From Dendrophyllia cribrosa (Eukaryota > Cnidaria > Anthozoa > Scleractinia > Dendrophylliidae): a stretch of 64,000 nucleotides of DNA. Numbering within the stretch: the first letter of the stretch is position 1; every line of letters starts with the position of its first letter. This document shows, in pieces, positions 33,624 to 44,636 of this stretch. The position numbers were made by a program, and so were the translations under genes. The notes under the pieces are model-generated. The model ran no database searches. It was not told the DNA's origin and saw nothing but the letters and a program-made list of their open reading frames with translations. The stretch covers positions 18,645,694 through 18,709,693 of the forward strand of contig JAJLRJ010000002.1 in assembly GCA_024195265.1 (NCBI GenBank), in the 5' to 3' direction.

Positions 33624-33790
33624 TATATGTTGTGGTTCAAATTTTTCTTTGGTTTAAAAATTTTCAAACCAGTTTAGTTTTTATATTCCTTTGTCTCAGA
33701 TTCATTATCATATTCTGAGACAAAGGATAACAAAAATCAAACTGGTTTGAAAAATTTCAAACCAAAGAAAAAATTGAACCACAACATATA
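33624..33790. mobile_element. Foldback MITE, TATATGTTGT family, copy 2
   Basis: TATATGTTGTGGTTCAAATT pairs with TTGAACCACAACATATA, and pairing continues through CAAACCAGTTTAGTTTTTAT. It is absent from the equivalent place in the neighbouring unit. Confidence 0.75.
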
Positions 33791-34119
33791 CAAAGCACAT
33801 TTCACTCAGTTCATTCACAATGCTACATCATGTAAATGTTGTATATTTGGGAAATCATTTCTACCTGTGTGATCTGTAGTTTTGCACATTTATCTGTAGT
33901 TTTGATCATTTAAAAAGTTCCTTAGTGACCTTAGTGAGAATATCTAAAAACATCAAATTACAGTGTGAACTTTCAGTGTTTGATTATCCTCTCAGTAGTT
34001 TAGCCACTTAAAATCTTTTTTTTTTTTGCAAAAGCCGGTGATTTGAGCTACATTTCTTAATCGCTCTTCTTCTCTGAGTCTTTCCTGTAATCAGTGTTTG
34101 CTTTTCCCTACCGTATCAG

Positions 34120-34307
34120 GTATGAAAGATATTCGTCACGAGTATTTAGCTGATCGTGTAATTCTTGCCGCCTCTCGTTGCGTCCACAAACAGAATCATT
34201 TTGTCCAACACTTCCAGTCGGTGTCGCCTCTCCTGATCGGTTTCGTTCAGAATTCTAATGGCGGCATTTTGTCAAGGCGTTTGAACCTAGTCAAACGGTG
34301 TGCCTAG
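34120..34307 (+). CDS. Short ORF in repeat unit copy 1, function unknown
   Basis: The ATG at 34120 opens MKDIRHEYLADRVILAASRC and a further 42 residues. A pyrimidine-rich run ending in CAG precedes it, so it might be read as an exon. The first 43 residues match copy 2 with two replacements; beyond that the frames diverge. I recognise no domain. It may be part of a multicopy repeat-borne gene rather than a host gene. Confidence 0.25.
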
Positions 34308-34624
34308 GCTGTTCGAAGTCTTTGTAATCTATGCTCTCGTTGTCTCTTCGTTGTTCGATCGCACTGAATTTCAAGTCACCGTTCAGCGGAGTTTCGGTAG
34401 TTAATTTTCTCGGACAAGGATTTCCAGCCACTTGTTGAATTCAGCGTTGTTGTGTTTGCTGTTCTTTCTCATTTCCATCAAAAATTGGTTGTGTTTCACC
34501 GAGAGTAAATGGGTAAACGGCCTCCATGAATAAACATGAGTGCGCCATTGTCAGCGGTCGCGATTTTTGTTGCCAGGCAACTGCCGGACACCATCAAGTA
34601 TATAAATATATATCTATATATATA

Positions 34625-36331
34625 CTAGAAATACGTGTCTCGCAGAACCTCGCGAAGCTCGGGGGAGGATGCACTGCAAAATTTCAGCAATGTGGGAGGG
34701 AGAGATGGAATTTCTGATTTGACTGGAGAGGTTGAGTTGCATGCCGGCAATGGCCCGAAATTTAAAGTTGAGACATTTTCGTTCCTAGTCGCTTCCATTT
34801 AACTTGTACTTAGTACCCTGTCTTCTTAAAATAAAATAATTAGGAGCTGGTACTGGTCAGGTTTTGAGCTGTGGGTCGCTGTAACTGCTATGGGACTGGG
34901 TATCAAAAGATCCTCACGCCCTTCCCTCCCCCCCCCCCCCCCCCCCCCCCGCCCCCCAAACCTATCTTTATTAATTTTTGTCAGAAGGAAAATTGGTCTG
35001 AAAGTGGATTTATAGTACTGTTGTGGACATGGGTCGAGGACAATATGCAGTGCATGTGTTCTGTTTATTTTGATTGGGTGAGAGTTTGTTTATCAGGAAT
35101 ACAGCTAACTCCCGCTGTCTCGATTAAATTCCATTTTTGAAGCTTGTGAGTGCTATCTCCCAAATTAACCTGTTCCCTTTAGATACTGCTGATGTTTTTG
35201 TTCTATATACTGGGTATCAAATAATTGCTAACCCAATTCACTATTCGCTTGAATGGTTGAGATCGCAGGAGTTTACTGTTGCTGAAGAGTGATGTTGCAC
35301 AAAAAAATAACAACTCAATCACTGCTCAATGGTGGTACAATTGTAGTAAAAATAATAATTTAATCTTACTCAAAAAAGAGCAATGAGACAATGAGACATA
35401 GAATAGTAAAAACCTCCTAACATACCATAGATGAGCATAGATAATAGTAATTAAATGTGGCATTGTCATATGCATACAATGTTATGTAATTTAGCTTATA
35501 TCAAGTTTCTTAGTGACAATTTCAATAAACATCAATTTACAGTATGAACTTAGAGAATAGTTTCCAGTGTTTTAGTACTAATATATTATATTGAAAAACA
35601 GGTCCTCTTATCATCTACCTGTCAATTTTTAGGTACTTTAAATCTTGTTTTTTGCAAAAGGTAAATTAAAGAATAAGCTTAATTTATAGAGGGTTGTACG
35701 TATATAAGCTTAAAAGGCTTACTTGCCTGTAAATGTAGGTTGTTTGAATTGAAGAGCATTGGAGAGCGAATTAAAGTGTGGTGATTTGAGCTAGATTTCT
35801 TAATCGTTCTTCTCCTCTGAGCCTTTCTTGTAATCTGTGTTTGCTTTTCCCTACCGTATGAAAGATATTCGTCACGAGTATTTAGCTGATCGTGCAATTC
35901 TTGCCGCCTCTCGTTGCGTCTATAAACAAAATCATTTTGTCCAACACTTTCAGTCGGTGTCGCCTCTTCTGATCGGTTTCGTTCAGAAGGCGTTCAAGGC
36001 GTTTGAACCTACTCAAACGGTGTGCCTAGGCTGTTCGAAGTCTTTGTAAACGATGCTCACGTTGTTTCTTCGTTGCTCGATCGCGGTGAATTTCAAGTCG
36101 CCGTTCTCGCTCCAGCGGAGTTTCGGTGGTTAATTGTCTCGGGCAAGGATTTCCAGCCACTTTTTGAAGCCAGTGTTGTTGTTATTTCTCATTTGCATCA
36201 GTAATTGGTCGTGTTTCACCGACGATGAGTAAAGATAAACTTGTCAGCCCGGCCGCCATGAATAAACATGAAGCGTGCCATTGTCAGCGGTCGCGATTTT
36301 TGTTGCCAGGCAACTGCCGGACACCATCAAG

Positions 36332-36335
<4 letters not shown>
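34625..36335. repeat. Tandem 1.7-kb unit, copy 2
   Basis: Same unit as copy 1, from CTAGAAATACGTGTCTCGCA to GACACCATCAAGTATATAAA, shorter by several indels. It includes a poly-C tract at 34928-34950. It ends at an AT microsatellite. Confidence 0.8.
35858..36049 (+). CDS. Short ORF in repeat unit copy 2, function unknown
   Basis: The ATG at 35858 opens 63 residues beginning MKDIRHEYLADRAILAASRC and ending VCLGCSKSL. An overlapping frame continues from 36022 to 36204 (RLFEVFVNDAHVVSSLLDR, then WLIVSGKDFQPLFEAS). The same second frame is readable in copy 1 before a stop. One ancestral longer protein with a frameshift is possible. No family recognised. Confidence 0.25.
   Translation: MKDIRHEYLADRAILAASRCVYKQNHFVQHFQSVSPLLIGFVQKAFKAFEPTQTVCLGCSKSL

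Positions 36336-36396
<61 letters not shown>
36336..36396. repeat. (AT)n microsatellite
   Basis: About 60 bp of alternating AT. It explains the YIYI open frames on both strands. Confidence 0.9.
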
Positions 36397-36399
<3 letters not shown>

Positions 36400-36570
36400 T
36401 ATTTTTCGCTCGAATTCGCGCGGCTCAGCTCCCGAGGGCCGACAAATTTATAAACCTCGCTGCGCTCGGGCCTTCGGCCCTCGCTTCGCGAGGAATAAAT
36501 ATATTTTTCGCTCGAATTCACGCGGCTCAGCTCCCGAGGGACGACAAATTTATTAACCTCGCTTCGCGAG
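36397..36570. repeat. Two tandem copies of a 98-bp GC-rich unit
   Basis: AATATATTTTTCGCTCGAAT begins each copy (about 36397 and 36497). Each contains GCGGCTCAGCTCCCGAGG and a CCTCGC...GCGAGG inverted pair. The second copy is shorter. Confidence 0.75.
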
Positions 36571-36599
36571 GAAAAAAAATAGCTGGTATAATGCCAAGA

Positions 36600-38780
36600 C
36601 GTAGCACGGTTTCAATTAATAAAACCAAAAGAAACATAAAACGGGAGAGAAAGAATTCGAAAGGAAAGAAATCATAAAAAAACTGGGATGATAATAAAAG
36701 TAATGAAAAGATAAGTGTCGAAAAAGGTTTTATAACGTGATGCCAATAGGAGGGAAATTTTGGCAAAAATCCGAAAGTTTACCCGACCCCAAAGGCGACG
36801 GTGTACATAATTAATTTCCTACAAATTTTCCCATACTACTCGTTGGCTGTTTGTGGTCATTTTCTATCTATTTTACAAACCAAAGCCAGCCAAAGCAACA
36901 TGATTTATTTATTTTCGGTATCTATATTTTGTAATAAATCAACAGTCTGGTTTGATTTGCATTTCTTATGTAAACACAGGCATTCAGCGAAAAAAAAAAC
37001 CGGAATTGTTCATTAAACTCTTGGAAATGGTAAAGTGGCTTTTATTGGAAATTCATTGAATCGTAACCAGAAATGAACTCTAAAATACGATCCACTTAGT
37101 ACGTTATTATTTCATGCTATCCGTGAGTTAAAGCATTGGAAATTGCATTTAAATTATGAATTATCACCATTATAAATGATTTGCATCATGTAAGTCTGGG
37201 TTATTCATTTATATTCTATGTCGTGTCCAGTTTTTTCCTTGTACTTGCTTAACTTTGGTTAAGTTAGGAAATAAACGATTTTTAATAAATACGTCAACCG
37301 CATTTTTGCACTAATTCACGAAGAATTTCCCTGTAAAGTTATTTTGAAGAAAATTAAAGGTCCAAGAAAAATGCAATATTATTTTGATTTTCTTTTATAT
37401 TCCATTTTCTGTATTATACCACTTTGTGTACCCTTTGCGTAATGATACTAAGCTATCGTTGACTTAGTAATCAATTTTCCAAACGGATTTTCCTTTGAGT
37501 TAATGTCGATAACGCACTATAAACTTTGAAGCGTCCCTGTGGTAGATTACGTCCAAAAATGGAAAATATTATCCCTAACCAAGCGTAAACAAAATACAGA
37601 ATGAAAAGCCGTTACAATGAAATACCTTCAAATGGCTTACCTCTAAAAGACAAAGAACCTCGACCGATCAAACAAGTGCGTTTGCAGCTGAATGAAGACC
37701 TACGTGGAGCGTCCTTCTACCTTGAGAAAAAATTAAGAAAACTATTAGTATCAATTTTACTGTAGACAGCGGGACGTCCGATGTTTATTGGATACTTTTC
37801 AAAATGAGCTTCGTATGACTCCTTCTAAATATTCAAAAACTGAAGAATACCTGTGACAATTTTATTCACAGCAACGAAAAATGATTCCTGTCTGACTGAG
37901 TTGAGTAGGTGCTAAATAAGGAAACCATAGGAGGGCAAAACTATTTGACATACACCGTTCACGTGGTTCTGTGCAGGGAGTAACATTAGCCCACTCACAG
38001 GAAGCCTTCTGAACGCAGACGTCCTAAGCCCTAAAGGGCGAACCATAAGCCTTCTGAGGAACGAGTTGGGTGATCTTGTCTGTGCTCGAAATTGTTTCTT
38101 CAACCGTGTCGCTGCAGCAATATTTTATGCTAAAAAAGACATAGACTTTCGCGACTTCGTCGCTCTCTCATCGCAGTCGACTTGTGTGCAAGTCTAAAAA
38201 AGACACAAAGCTCCAAGTCAGGCTTTCGCAGTTGCAGGATACTTTTTGTCAAGAGAGCAATGGCAATTTAAAAACAGTTGGACATTTTCCGGCAGATATC
38301 AGTTGGTTTTGTATGAAATGTAAAAGTCTGAATAAAATTAAAAAATTCAAAATGTGAAAGATATAAACTCCACTAAGAAAAAGGGATCGTGAATGCGGTA
38401 TATCGCGGATATGAGGAATTTTACGCCAGATGCCATACACACCGGATTTAACGTGGCCTACATGCAAGCCTTGCGTGCAGGCCGTGTTAAATATGAGTAT
38501 GAAGTGTTTGGCAGTTTCGCCCGATTGTTTTTATTACCATTGGCTGCGAGTTCTCTTTTGATAATTGTTGGTTTTCACACTACAAGCTGAGTATGTCTGG
38601 CAAGCAGCAAGAGATTGACTCAAGAGCACGACGTGAGATTCTCAAGTAACACTTCAGAAAATTGGCCACTCCGAAAAATACCATAATACTCTTTTATGCG
38701 CAGGCTCAGCCTCGCCGGGGTGTAATTATTCAAGTCTCCTTTGTTAGAATGGCACAATGGAATTCAGAGTACATGTTGGA
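36600..38780. other. Intergenic stretch without a recognised gene
   Basis: AT-rich DNA. A 48-bp palindrome, ATTTAACGTGGCCTACATGC against GCGTGCAGGCCGTGTTAAAT, lies at 38446-38493. An ATG frame at 38393-38590 overlaps it and shows a hydrophobic end (LFLLPLAASSLLIIVGF) but no family signature. I do not call it a gene. Confidence 0.45.
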
Positions 38781-38790
38781 ATGCTAGGAC

Positions 38791-38975
38791 GTAGCATTCT
38801 CTATTTTCGAATTGCCCATAATACACTTTGTTTGCCCCCCAAATTTTGCATAAACTATTGTTTTGAAATGCTCTTGGGAATATGCAGTCCTCCCAAGAGC
38901 ATTTACAAACAATAGTTTATGCAAAATTTGGGGAGCAAACAAAGTGTACTATGGGCAATTCGAAAATAGAGAATT
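38791..38975. mobile_element. Foldback MITE
   Basis: The two arms of about 85 bp match almost perfectly: ATTCTCTATTTTCGAATTGC pairs with GCAATTCGAAAATAGAGAAT, and pairing continues through TTTGCATAAACTATTGTTTG. The loop is about 15 bp. No gene. Confidence 0.8.
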
Positions 38976-39021
38976 GTGTGTTCGCATACAAATGTGCACC
39001 GTACGCAAATTGCCACGAAGT

Positions 39022-39309
39022 TGAAGCATAGCACGTGCAGTTCGTGCTGAAAACAAAACGAAATTGGAAAATGAGGCTTACATCAAGCACCACCCAAACC
39101 TGCACTTTAAAGAGTATTATGGTATTTTTAATAGTTTCCGGAGTGGGCAATTGGGGTTCACACCTGATGAGAAAGTGTGTTACTTGGAACACTATCACGC
39201 GCCGCTGGACATGCCTTTTAGTTGGTTTCTTTTTCCCATTGGTCACGTGCCTTCTAAAGTGTGGTGTAGATCATACTTGGCGACGTACTTAGACACGTTT
39301 CCATGGTAA
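39022..39309 (+). CDS. Uncharacterised ORF, possible exon
   Basis: A frame open from about 39022 to a TAA at 39307-39309 reads HHPNLHFKEYYGIFNSFRSG, DEKVCYLEHYHAPLDMP and a Trp/Pro-rich end. There is no ATG in the frame before 39,200 (it opens with a TTG at 39064). If it is coding, it is an exon entered by splicing. A CAG at about 39035 could serve as an acceptor, but the upstream tract is weak. The amino-acid make-up looks protein-like, yet I recognise no family. It abuts a foldback MITE. Confidence 0.2.
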
Positions 39310-39398
39310 CAATATGGGGTTCCTGAGTATGTTCATGCATTTTACCGTTTACATTCAAAGAAGGTTTCAAGAGCACTTATAAAGTACTTTGAAGCCCT

Positions 39399-39622
39399 GG
39401 GGCCCGTTTCTCGAAACTCCCGGTAACTTTTCGGGCCCGAAGCCAAATATTGAAATCTAAAGAATAAAAGCGCGGGTCCTAGCGAACAAACTAGTCCATT
39501 TTGTTTTGCTAACTGATAGTCTTATCGTATTATCTGCAAAACTTTTGAAACCTTGATCTTCAATAAAAATAAAACAGCTTTCCGGGCCCGGTAATTACCG
39601 GGTCTTTCGAGAAACGGCCCCC
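39399..39622. mobile_element. MITE with GGGGCC(C)GTTTCTCGAAA ends, copy 1
   Basis: GGGGCCCGTTTCTCGAAA and TTTCGAGAAACGGCCCC are inverted termini, with CCCGGTAA and TTACCGGG just inside. A second, inverted copy lies at 41128-41395. Confidence 0.7.
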
Positions 39623-40261
39623 TGGTGTGAAAGCCCTAAATATTCCACAGATCACTGGCAAGCGCTTACCTTTTCTATTCCTTTTCTCCTTCGTTATTCT
39701 GTTTGGTTGATATTTGTTTCTTGAATTCACCCTTCGCTCAAGAAATCATGGGAAAGGATAATTTGTCACAATTTAAAAGTCATGTACTTGTTTAGACGTA
39801 AATTTAAAATAATCCTGGCTTGTAACAATTTGCCTTTTAGGGTTAAATCGTATCTATTTTACAATGTTATGAACCATCTGATCGATTTATCCAATACTTT
39901 ACATTATGGTATAATATCAATAGATGTATTATTCGGGGCACTGGCCACTGGATACCTTTTTATCGTTGTTATATTTGTACGGTTGCAATTTTATAGAATT
40001 GAGGGCATTTTTCGCACAAATTATGAAGTTTTACGTTAAACGCGTTCCAAACTAATTTGTGGTATTACATTTTAGAGAAATTCAGTGCAAGATTACTACA
40101 ACGCACTGAAGAATTTTTCCAATCCGAGTGAAGTTGGGCATTTCATAGGAGGAAAATTTGGTTTCCGTCAAGTTCACGAGATGCATGATTTCAAATATCA
40201 CAATTCCGTCAAAATCCAACCATTTTATTATCTTTCTGAGCAAGCCTAACTATAAGAATAC

Positions 40262-40960
40262 GGTCTACAAACTGATCTAAGAAAAATGATTATTAACATC
40301 TAACTTATGAAGTTTTCCGAAATTCGGATACCCCCGTTATTTATCCGAGGAAAAATGATTATAAACATCTGACTTGAGGTTTTCCGAATTTCGGATACCC
40401 ATCACTAATCCGAGGAAAAATCATTAATAACATCTGACTTAAGAGGTTTTCCGAATTTCGGATACCCATCTCTTTTACGAGGAAAAATGATTATTAACAT
40501 CTAACTTAAGAGGTTTTCCGAATTTCGGATACCCATCTCTTTTACGAGGAAAAATGATTATTAACATCTAACTTAAGAGGTTTTCCGAATTTCGGATACC
40601 CATCACTTATCCGAGGAAAAATCATTAATAACATCTGACTAAACAGGTTTTCCGAATTTCGGATACCCCCGTTACTTATCCAAGGAAAAATGATTTTTAA
40701 CATCTAATTTAAGTGGTTTTCCGAATTTCGGATACCTCATCACTTATGCGAGTAAACATGATTATTAAAATCCAACTTAAGACGTTTTCCGAATTTCGGA
40801 TACTCCCGTTACTTATCCGAGGAAAAATGATTATTAACATCTAACTTAAGAGGTTTTCCGAATTTCGGATACATAATTATTAACATCTTCCCCGTCACTT
40901 ATCCGAGGAAAAATGATTATTATTTAACATCCGGTTTTCCGAATCCACTTATCAGAGAGT
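40262..40960. repeat. Minisatellite, about ten units of 67 bp
   Basis: Units read GAGGAAAAATGATTATTAAC, then ATCTAACTTAAGAGG, then TTTTCCGAATTTCGGATACC. Each carries the palindrome TCCGAATTTCGGA. The last units are broken. No coding frame. Confidence 0.9.
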
Positions 40961-41127
40961 CTATCACAGAATAAACGATCATTGAAAACTAACTTGAGCA
41001 AATACGGTTCACTGCGGTGAGTGGTAAGAGGCGGCTTTATCATGTGACCCGTACGGCTCTGTGAGCCTTTTCTCTGCAAAACCATTGATGAAAGTCCCGT
41101 ATGAGGGCCGTACGCATTTGCGCGAGC

Positions 41128-41395
41128 TGGGGGCCGTTTCTCGAAAGTCCCGGTAATTACCGGGCCCGGAAAGCTGTTTTATTTTCATTGAAGATTGAGG
41201 TTTCCAAAGGTTTGCAGATAATATGATAAAACTATCAGTTAGCAAAACAAAATGGACTGGTTTGTTCGCTAGGACCTGCGCTTTTATTCTTTCAGAGATT
41301 TTGATTTCAATATTTGGTTTCGGGCCCGAAAAGTTACCGGGAGTTCCAGGGCCGGAAAAGGCCGTACGGCCCTACTACAAAAGCGAACGGCCCCG
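41128..41395. mobile_element. MITE with GGGGCCGTTTCTCGAAA ends, copy 2 (inverted)
   Basis: It matches 39399-39622 in reverse complement. GGCCGTTTCTCGAAAGTCCC lies at its left. Its right end is altered after GTTACCGGGAGTTCC, where GTACGGCC motifs follow. Confidence 0.65.
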
Positions 41396-41510
41396 CGTGT
41401 TAAAATTTCAAGTAATTTTGGCTCCAAATTGGTCGTATGATAAAATACTTATTAACTAAGTTACGTCGGGCCGGATGGGAAATTATTTTGCTCTCGGTCA
41501 TGCCGCACGA

Positions 41511-41545
<35 letters not shown>

Positions 41546-42288
41546 AGCCACACAATGCCATACACAATGTACCTCTACAAGGATTCACAATTTCTGATCC
41601 CGTTGTTATGTAATCAACAGAGTTTCACAATTATTCTTTTTCTTCCCCCCTGATACCACTTGTTGCTAGGCAAAAGCAAATAACCGGGAATATTAAAGAA
41701 GCTAGGTCACGGAGTTTTCAATGATGACTTTGCCTATTCTCGTTAACTCGTCCGAGATCAAGAAGTACTTGTCTCAGACGAGCGGACGAGTGGAAGTTTT
41801 TGTGTAATTTAACTTTTGTATTACTTTTTTCATTTCGATTAGATTAGTAAAGCATGTGTGTTGTTTTTCAAAAATAATACAATGTATGCAACAACCTCGC
41901 TCCATGTAGCAGTGTAATATTCTGGATCCCAGGTCTCTGGATTCTGTATTCCAATCCCTATGACCTCTGGATTCCACATTTCATACCTATGGATTCCAGA
42001 ATCCAATAAGGGTTAGCAGACAAAGAAAATTGAGAATCAAACTAGGTTGAAACATTTTAACCTGAATTTCATTTTGAACTACAACATATTCATAATCATG
42101 ACAACATACCTCGAACTCGCGGGAGATTTCGATATTCAGATTCCAAATTTAAGTGGGTTCCAAATTCCAGACCAAGGAGGGTCAAAGAGTGGACTCTTGA
42201 TTCCAGTCCACTGGATTACGGATTCCAGATTTCCAGATTCTGTTACGTGGGGGCGAAACAATCAGGTGTATGGCTGGTTACGTGTTTA

Positions 42289-42495
42289 CAGTCGAACCTC
42301 CCGTAAGCGGACACCCTCGAGACCAAGGGTAAGTGTCCGCTTACGGGAGGTTATTTTAGACTCTGTGGAACCCGAATAGGTGTCCGTGTCCGCTTACAGG
42401 AGGTTAAAAATGTTGTGTTGGAGAGGGTAAATCGCCGGGACCGCGGTTTGGTGTCCGCTTACGGTCCGAGGTGTCCGTTACTGGAGGTTTGACTG
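42289..42495. mobile_element. Tc1/pogo-like MITE
   Basis: CAGTCGAACCTCC at the left and GGAGGTTTGACTG at the right, each bordered by TA, fit a TA-target element. The interior repeats GTCCGCTTACGGGAGG. No transposase. Confidence 0.7.
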
Positions 42496-42825
42496 TATTC
42501 ACGTAAGTGGCATCATCAGTGATCGGGCATTAACATGACTGTGCAATTATTTATCCTCAACTGGAGGATTGTTTTGATCCTTAGTGGCAAAAGTAAAAAA
42601 ATAATTCGAGGACAATGTTTTTTGCAAATTGTATTTTGTAATATACTAGCAATCAAAAAGTGCCATGTAAAATTGCATAACTTAAAACTGGATTTAATGA
42701 TATGTATGTAAATTATTACTTTACTTTGGTGAGATGACGTTTTACAATTTACCATTGTTTAAGAAGTAACTAACGGCGTCTAAATGGTTTTTGATTTTTT
42801 GAAAGATGCTGGATGGACATGCAAA

Positions 42826-43075
42826 GGGGTTTCCGAAATTCGGAAACATCTTTGCGTTCTTTGGGGGTTTCCGAGATTCGGAAACATCTTTGCGTTTTTT
42901 GGGGGTTTCCGAAATTCGGAAACATCTTTGCGTTCTTTGGGGGTTTCCGAAATTCGGAAACATCTTTGGGGGTTTCCGAAATTCGGAAACATCTTTGCGT
43001 TCTTTGGGGGTTTCCGAAATTCGGAAACATCTATGCACTCTTTGGGGTTATCCGAAATTCGGAAAGATCTAAATT
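42826..43075. repeat. Minisatellite, seven units of 38 bp (one of 29)
   Basis: The unit is GGGGGTTTCCGAAATTCGG plus AAACATCTTTGCGTTCTTT. As 38 is not a multiple of 3, all frames on both strands stay open and repeat in turn, which makes many long but meaningless open frames. The core GTTTCCGAAATTCGGAAAC is a perfect palindrome. Confidence 0.95.
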
Positions 43076-43716
43076 TCGTGTGAAACGATTGACATGTCCT
43101 CAGCAAATTTGTGTTTCCGAGTCAAGTAAGAATTCCTTCTTCTCAATTTTAGCATGATTTTAAGATTCCGAGGAAATAAAGAAAATTCTCTCTTGTATAA
43201 AGGGGCGATTTTGTAATTCCGCGCAAAATTTATATTTACTTTTGTGCCCATTTTTAACTTTTTTCCGAAGAAACTTATGAAACTGCCTTGTCCAAATCAA
43301 TTAGTCCGACAGAGGTTGCAATTTTTCCCCGTAAAAATAAGCTATTTTCCTCGCGATTTTTAGTATTTGTTCTGAATTTTCCAAAAATGTAATGCCACAA
43401 ATTAGTTTGGAACGCGTTGTTAATTTTTCCCTAAATTCCTTAAATAATACAAACAAATAAACAAAGGTCTGACCTATTTATATGTCTACGCAGGTGGAAC
43501 CGATGTGTCAATTATTAACCCCGTTACGTCTGTCACCATTTGTTGAATGCTTTTCGAACATTCAATCAATCCACGTCTGATGATAAAATCCTTACCCAGA
43601 ATTATGTTTTTGTGAATTTTCGTTTCCTTGTCTAAGAATTTTTTAATGTAAATGACTGTAGTACTTTGTTTATAACTTGTGTTCATTAATTAAGGAAGTT
43701 TAGGTCAATAAAACAG

Positions 43717-43861
43717 GCCCCGGTTGTTCAAAAGGTGGATAGCGCTATCCATCGGATAAATCACTATGCAGTGGATAACACAATTGGTTTTGCTAATACC
43801 TATAAACTGGATAGTGATTTATCCAGTGGATAGCGCTATCCACCTTTTGAACAACCGGGGC
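43717..43861. mobile_element. MITE with GCCCCGGTTGTTCAAAAGG ends
   Basis: GCCCCGGTTGTTCAAAAGG and CCTTTTGAACAACCGGGGC are perfect inverted ends, continuing through TGGATAGCGCTATCCA. CAG flanks both sides. The total length is 145 bp. Confidence 0.8.
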
Positions 43862-44636
43862 CAGATGTATAGACTATCACTGAACTACGTACGAGGATGA
43901 AAACTTGTAATGGCATGCATCGATTTGTGAAAAAAGATACAGACAATGTTCTTCTTAATTCCCTGAAACAACATACTATATGTATACTTTAGAGTGATTT
44001 CGTGCCACACGTAGACAGAAAACGATGCGTATTGTGGCATACGTACAAAAGAAACACGAACGCCGGATATGATTTTCATGGTTTCATCTTATCGAAATAA
44101 GAGTTAACATTTCATGCCAAAAAAAAAGGCTACAGTTAATTAAGTTTTTCTTACCTTGACGAATAACCAAAGACAACTTATTGTTGGACAAAAAATCGGA
44201 TAAGAACCACAAGGCTTATGTTAATTTAGTTATGCGGGTAATTTTTCTGTTGTTTGAATATAATAACTTAACGACACAATGGTTATTTTTTATAAACTGG
44301 ATTTATGTTTTCGGATTGGATTATGGGCTAATCCAATTGCATGCAATGAATTTGTTTGTTTGTTTGAGTAACTAATAGCCCGTTGATCATAAAGCTTTCT
44401 CGACGAGCATTTTTGTTTAATGTGTTAGCAGTATTGGCCCTAAACTCCAGTACATAAACCACAAATAGATTTTTAAAAGAGTAAACTACAGTGCGTTAAT
44501 GAAAAACAAAGGACGTACACCGACGATTGTGGTGCTTTATTAAATGATGGCACTTGCGATATCACTTTTTAAGTTTGTAAAGTCAGTTTGTAAACAGTCT
44601 GGCATGCACTCTCCAGACTACCAGCTAGGTTAGATA
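43862..44636. other. Unassigned stretch
   Basis: AT-rich DNA between a MITE and a dispersed repeat. Open frames on both strands (near 43885 and 44181) lack conserved motifs. Nothing supported. Confidence 0.5.

Larger units (their letters stand above)
32627..34624. repeat. Tandem 2-kb unit, copy 1
   Basis: It starts CTAGAAATACGTGTCTCGCA and ends GACACCATCAAGTATATAAA plus an AT run. Copy 2 follows directly at 34625. The unit holds a poly-C tract, a segment around CTCCCAAATTAACCTGTTCC, and near its end a short ORF that also occurs in copy 2. Copy 1 has a MITE (33624-33790) not seen in copy 2. Confidence 0.8.

Noticed and set aside
36275..36556. Open frames with long IYIYIY runs
   Set aside because: They come from the AT microsatellite and the GC-rich tandem repeat beside it.
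39160..39190. Second hammerhead core (CTGATGAGAAAG)
   Set aside because: CTGATGAG is present, but no stem II followed by GAAA and no cleavage triplet can be arranged.
40262..43075. CRISPR-like arrays of repeats
   Set aside because: The units are continuous tandem repeats with near-identical spacers, in animal DNA. There are no unique spacers and no cas genes.
42742..43157. Seven overlapping open frames of 86-114 codons on both strands
   Set aside because: They are all produced by the 38-bp minisatellite, whose unit has no stop in most frames. The repeats of RNSETSLRSLG type have no biological support.
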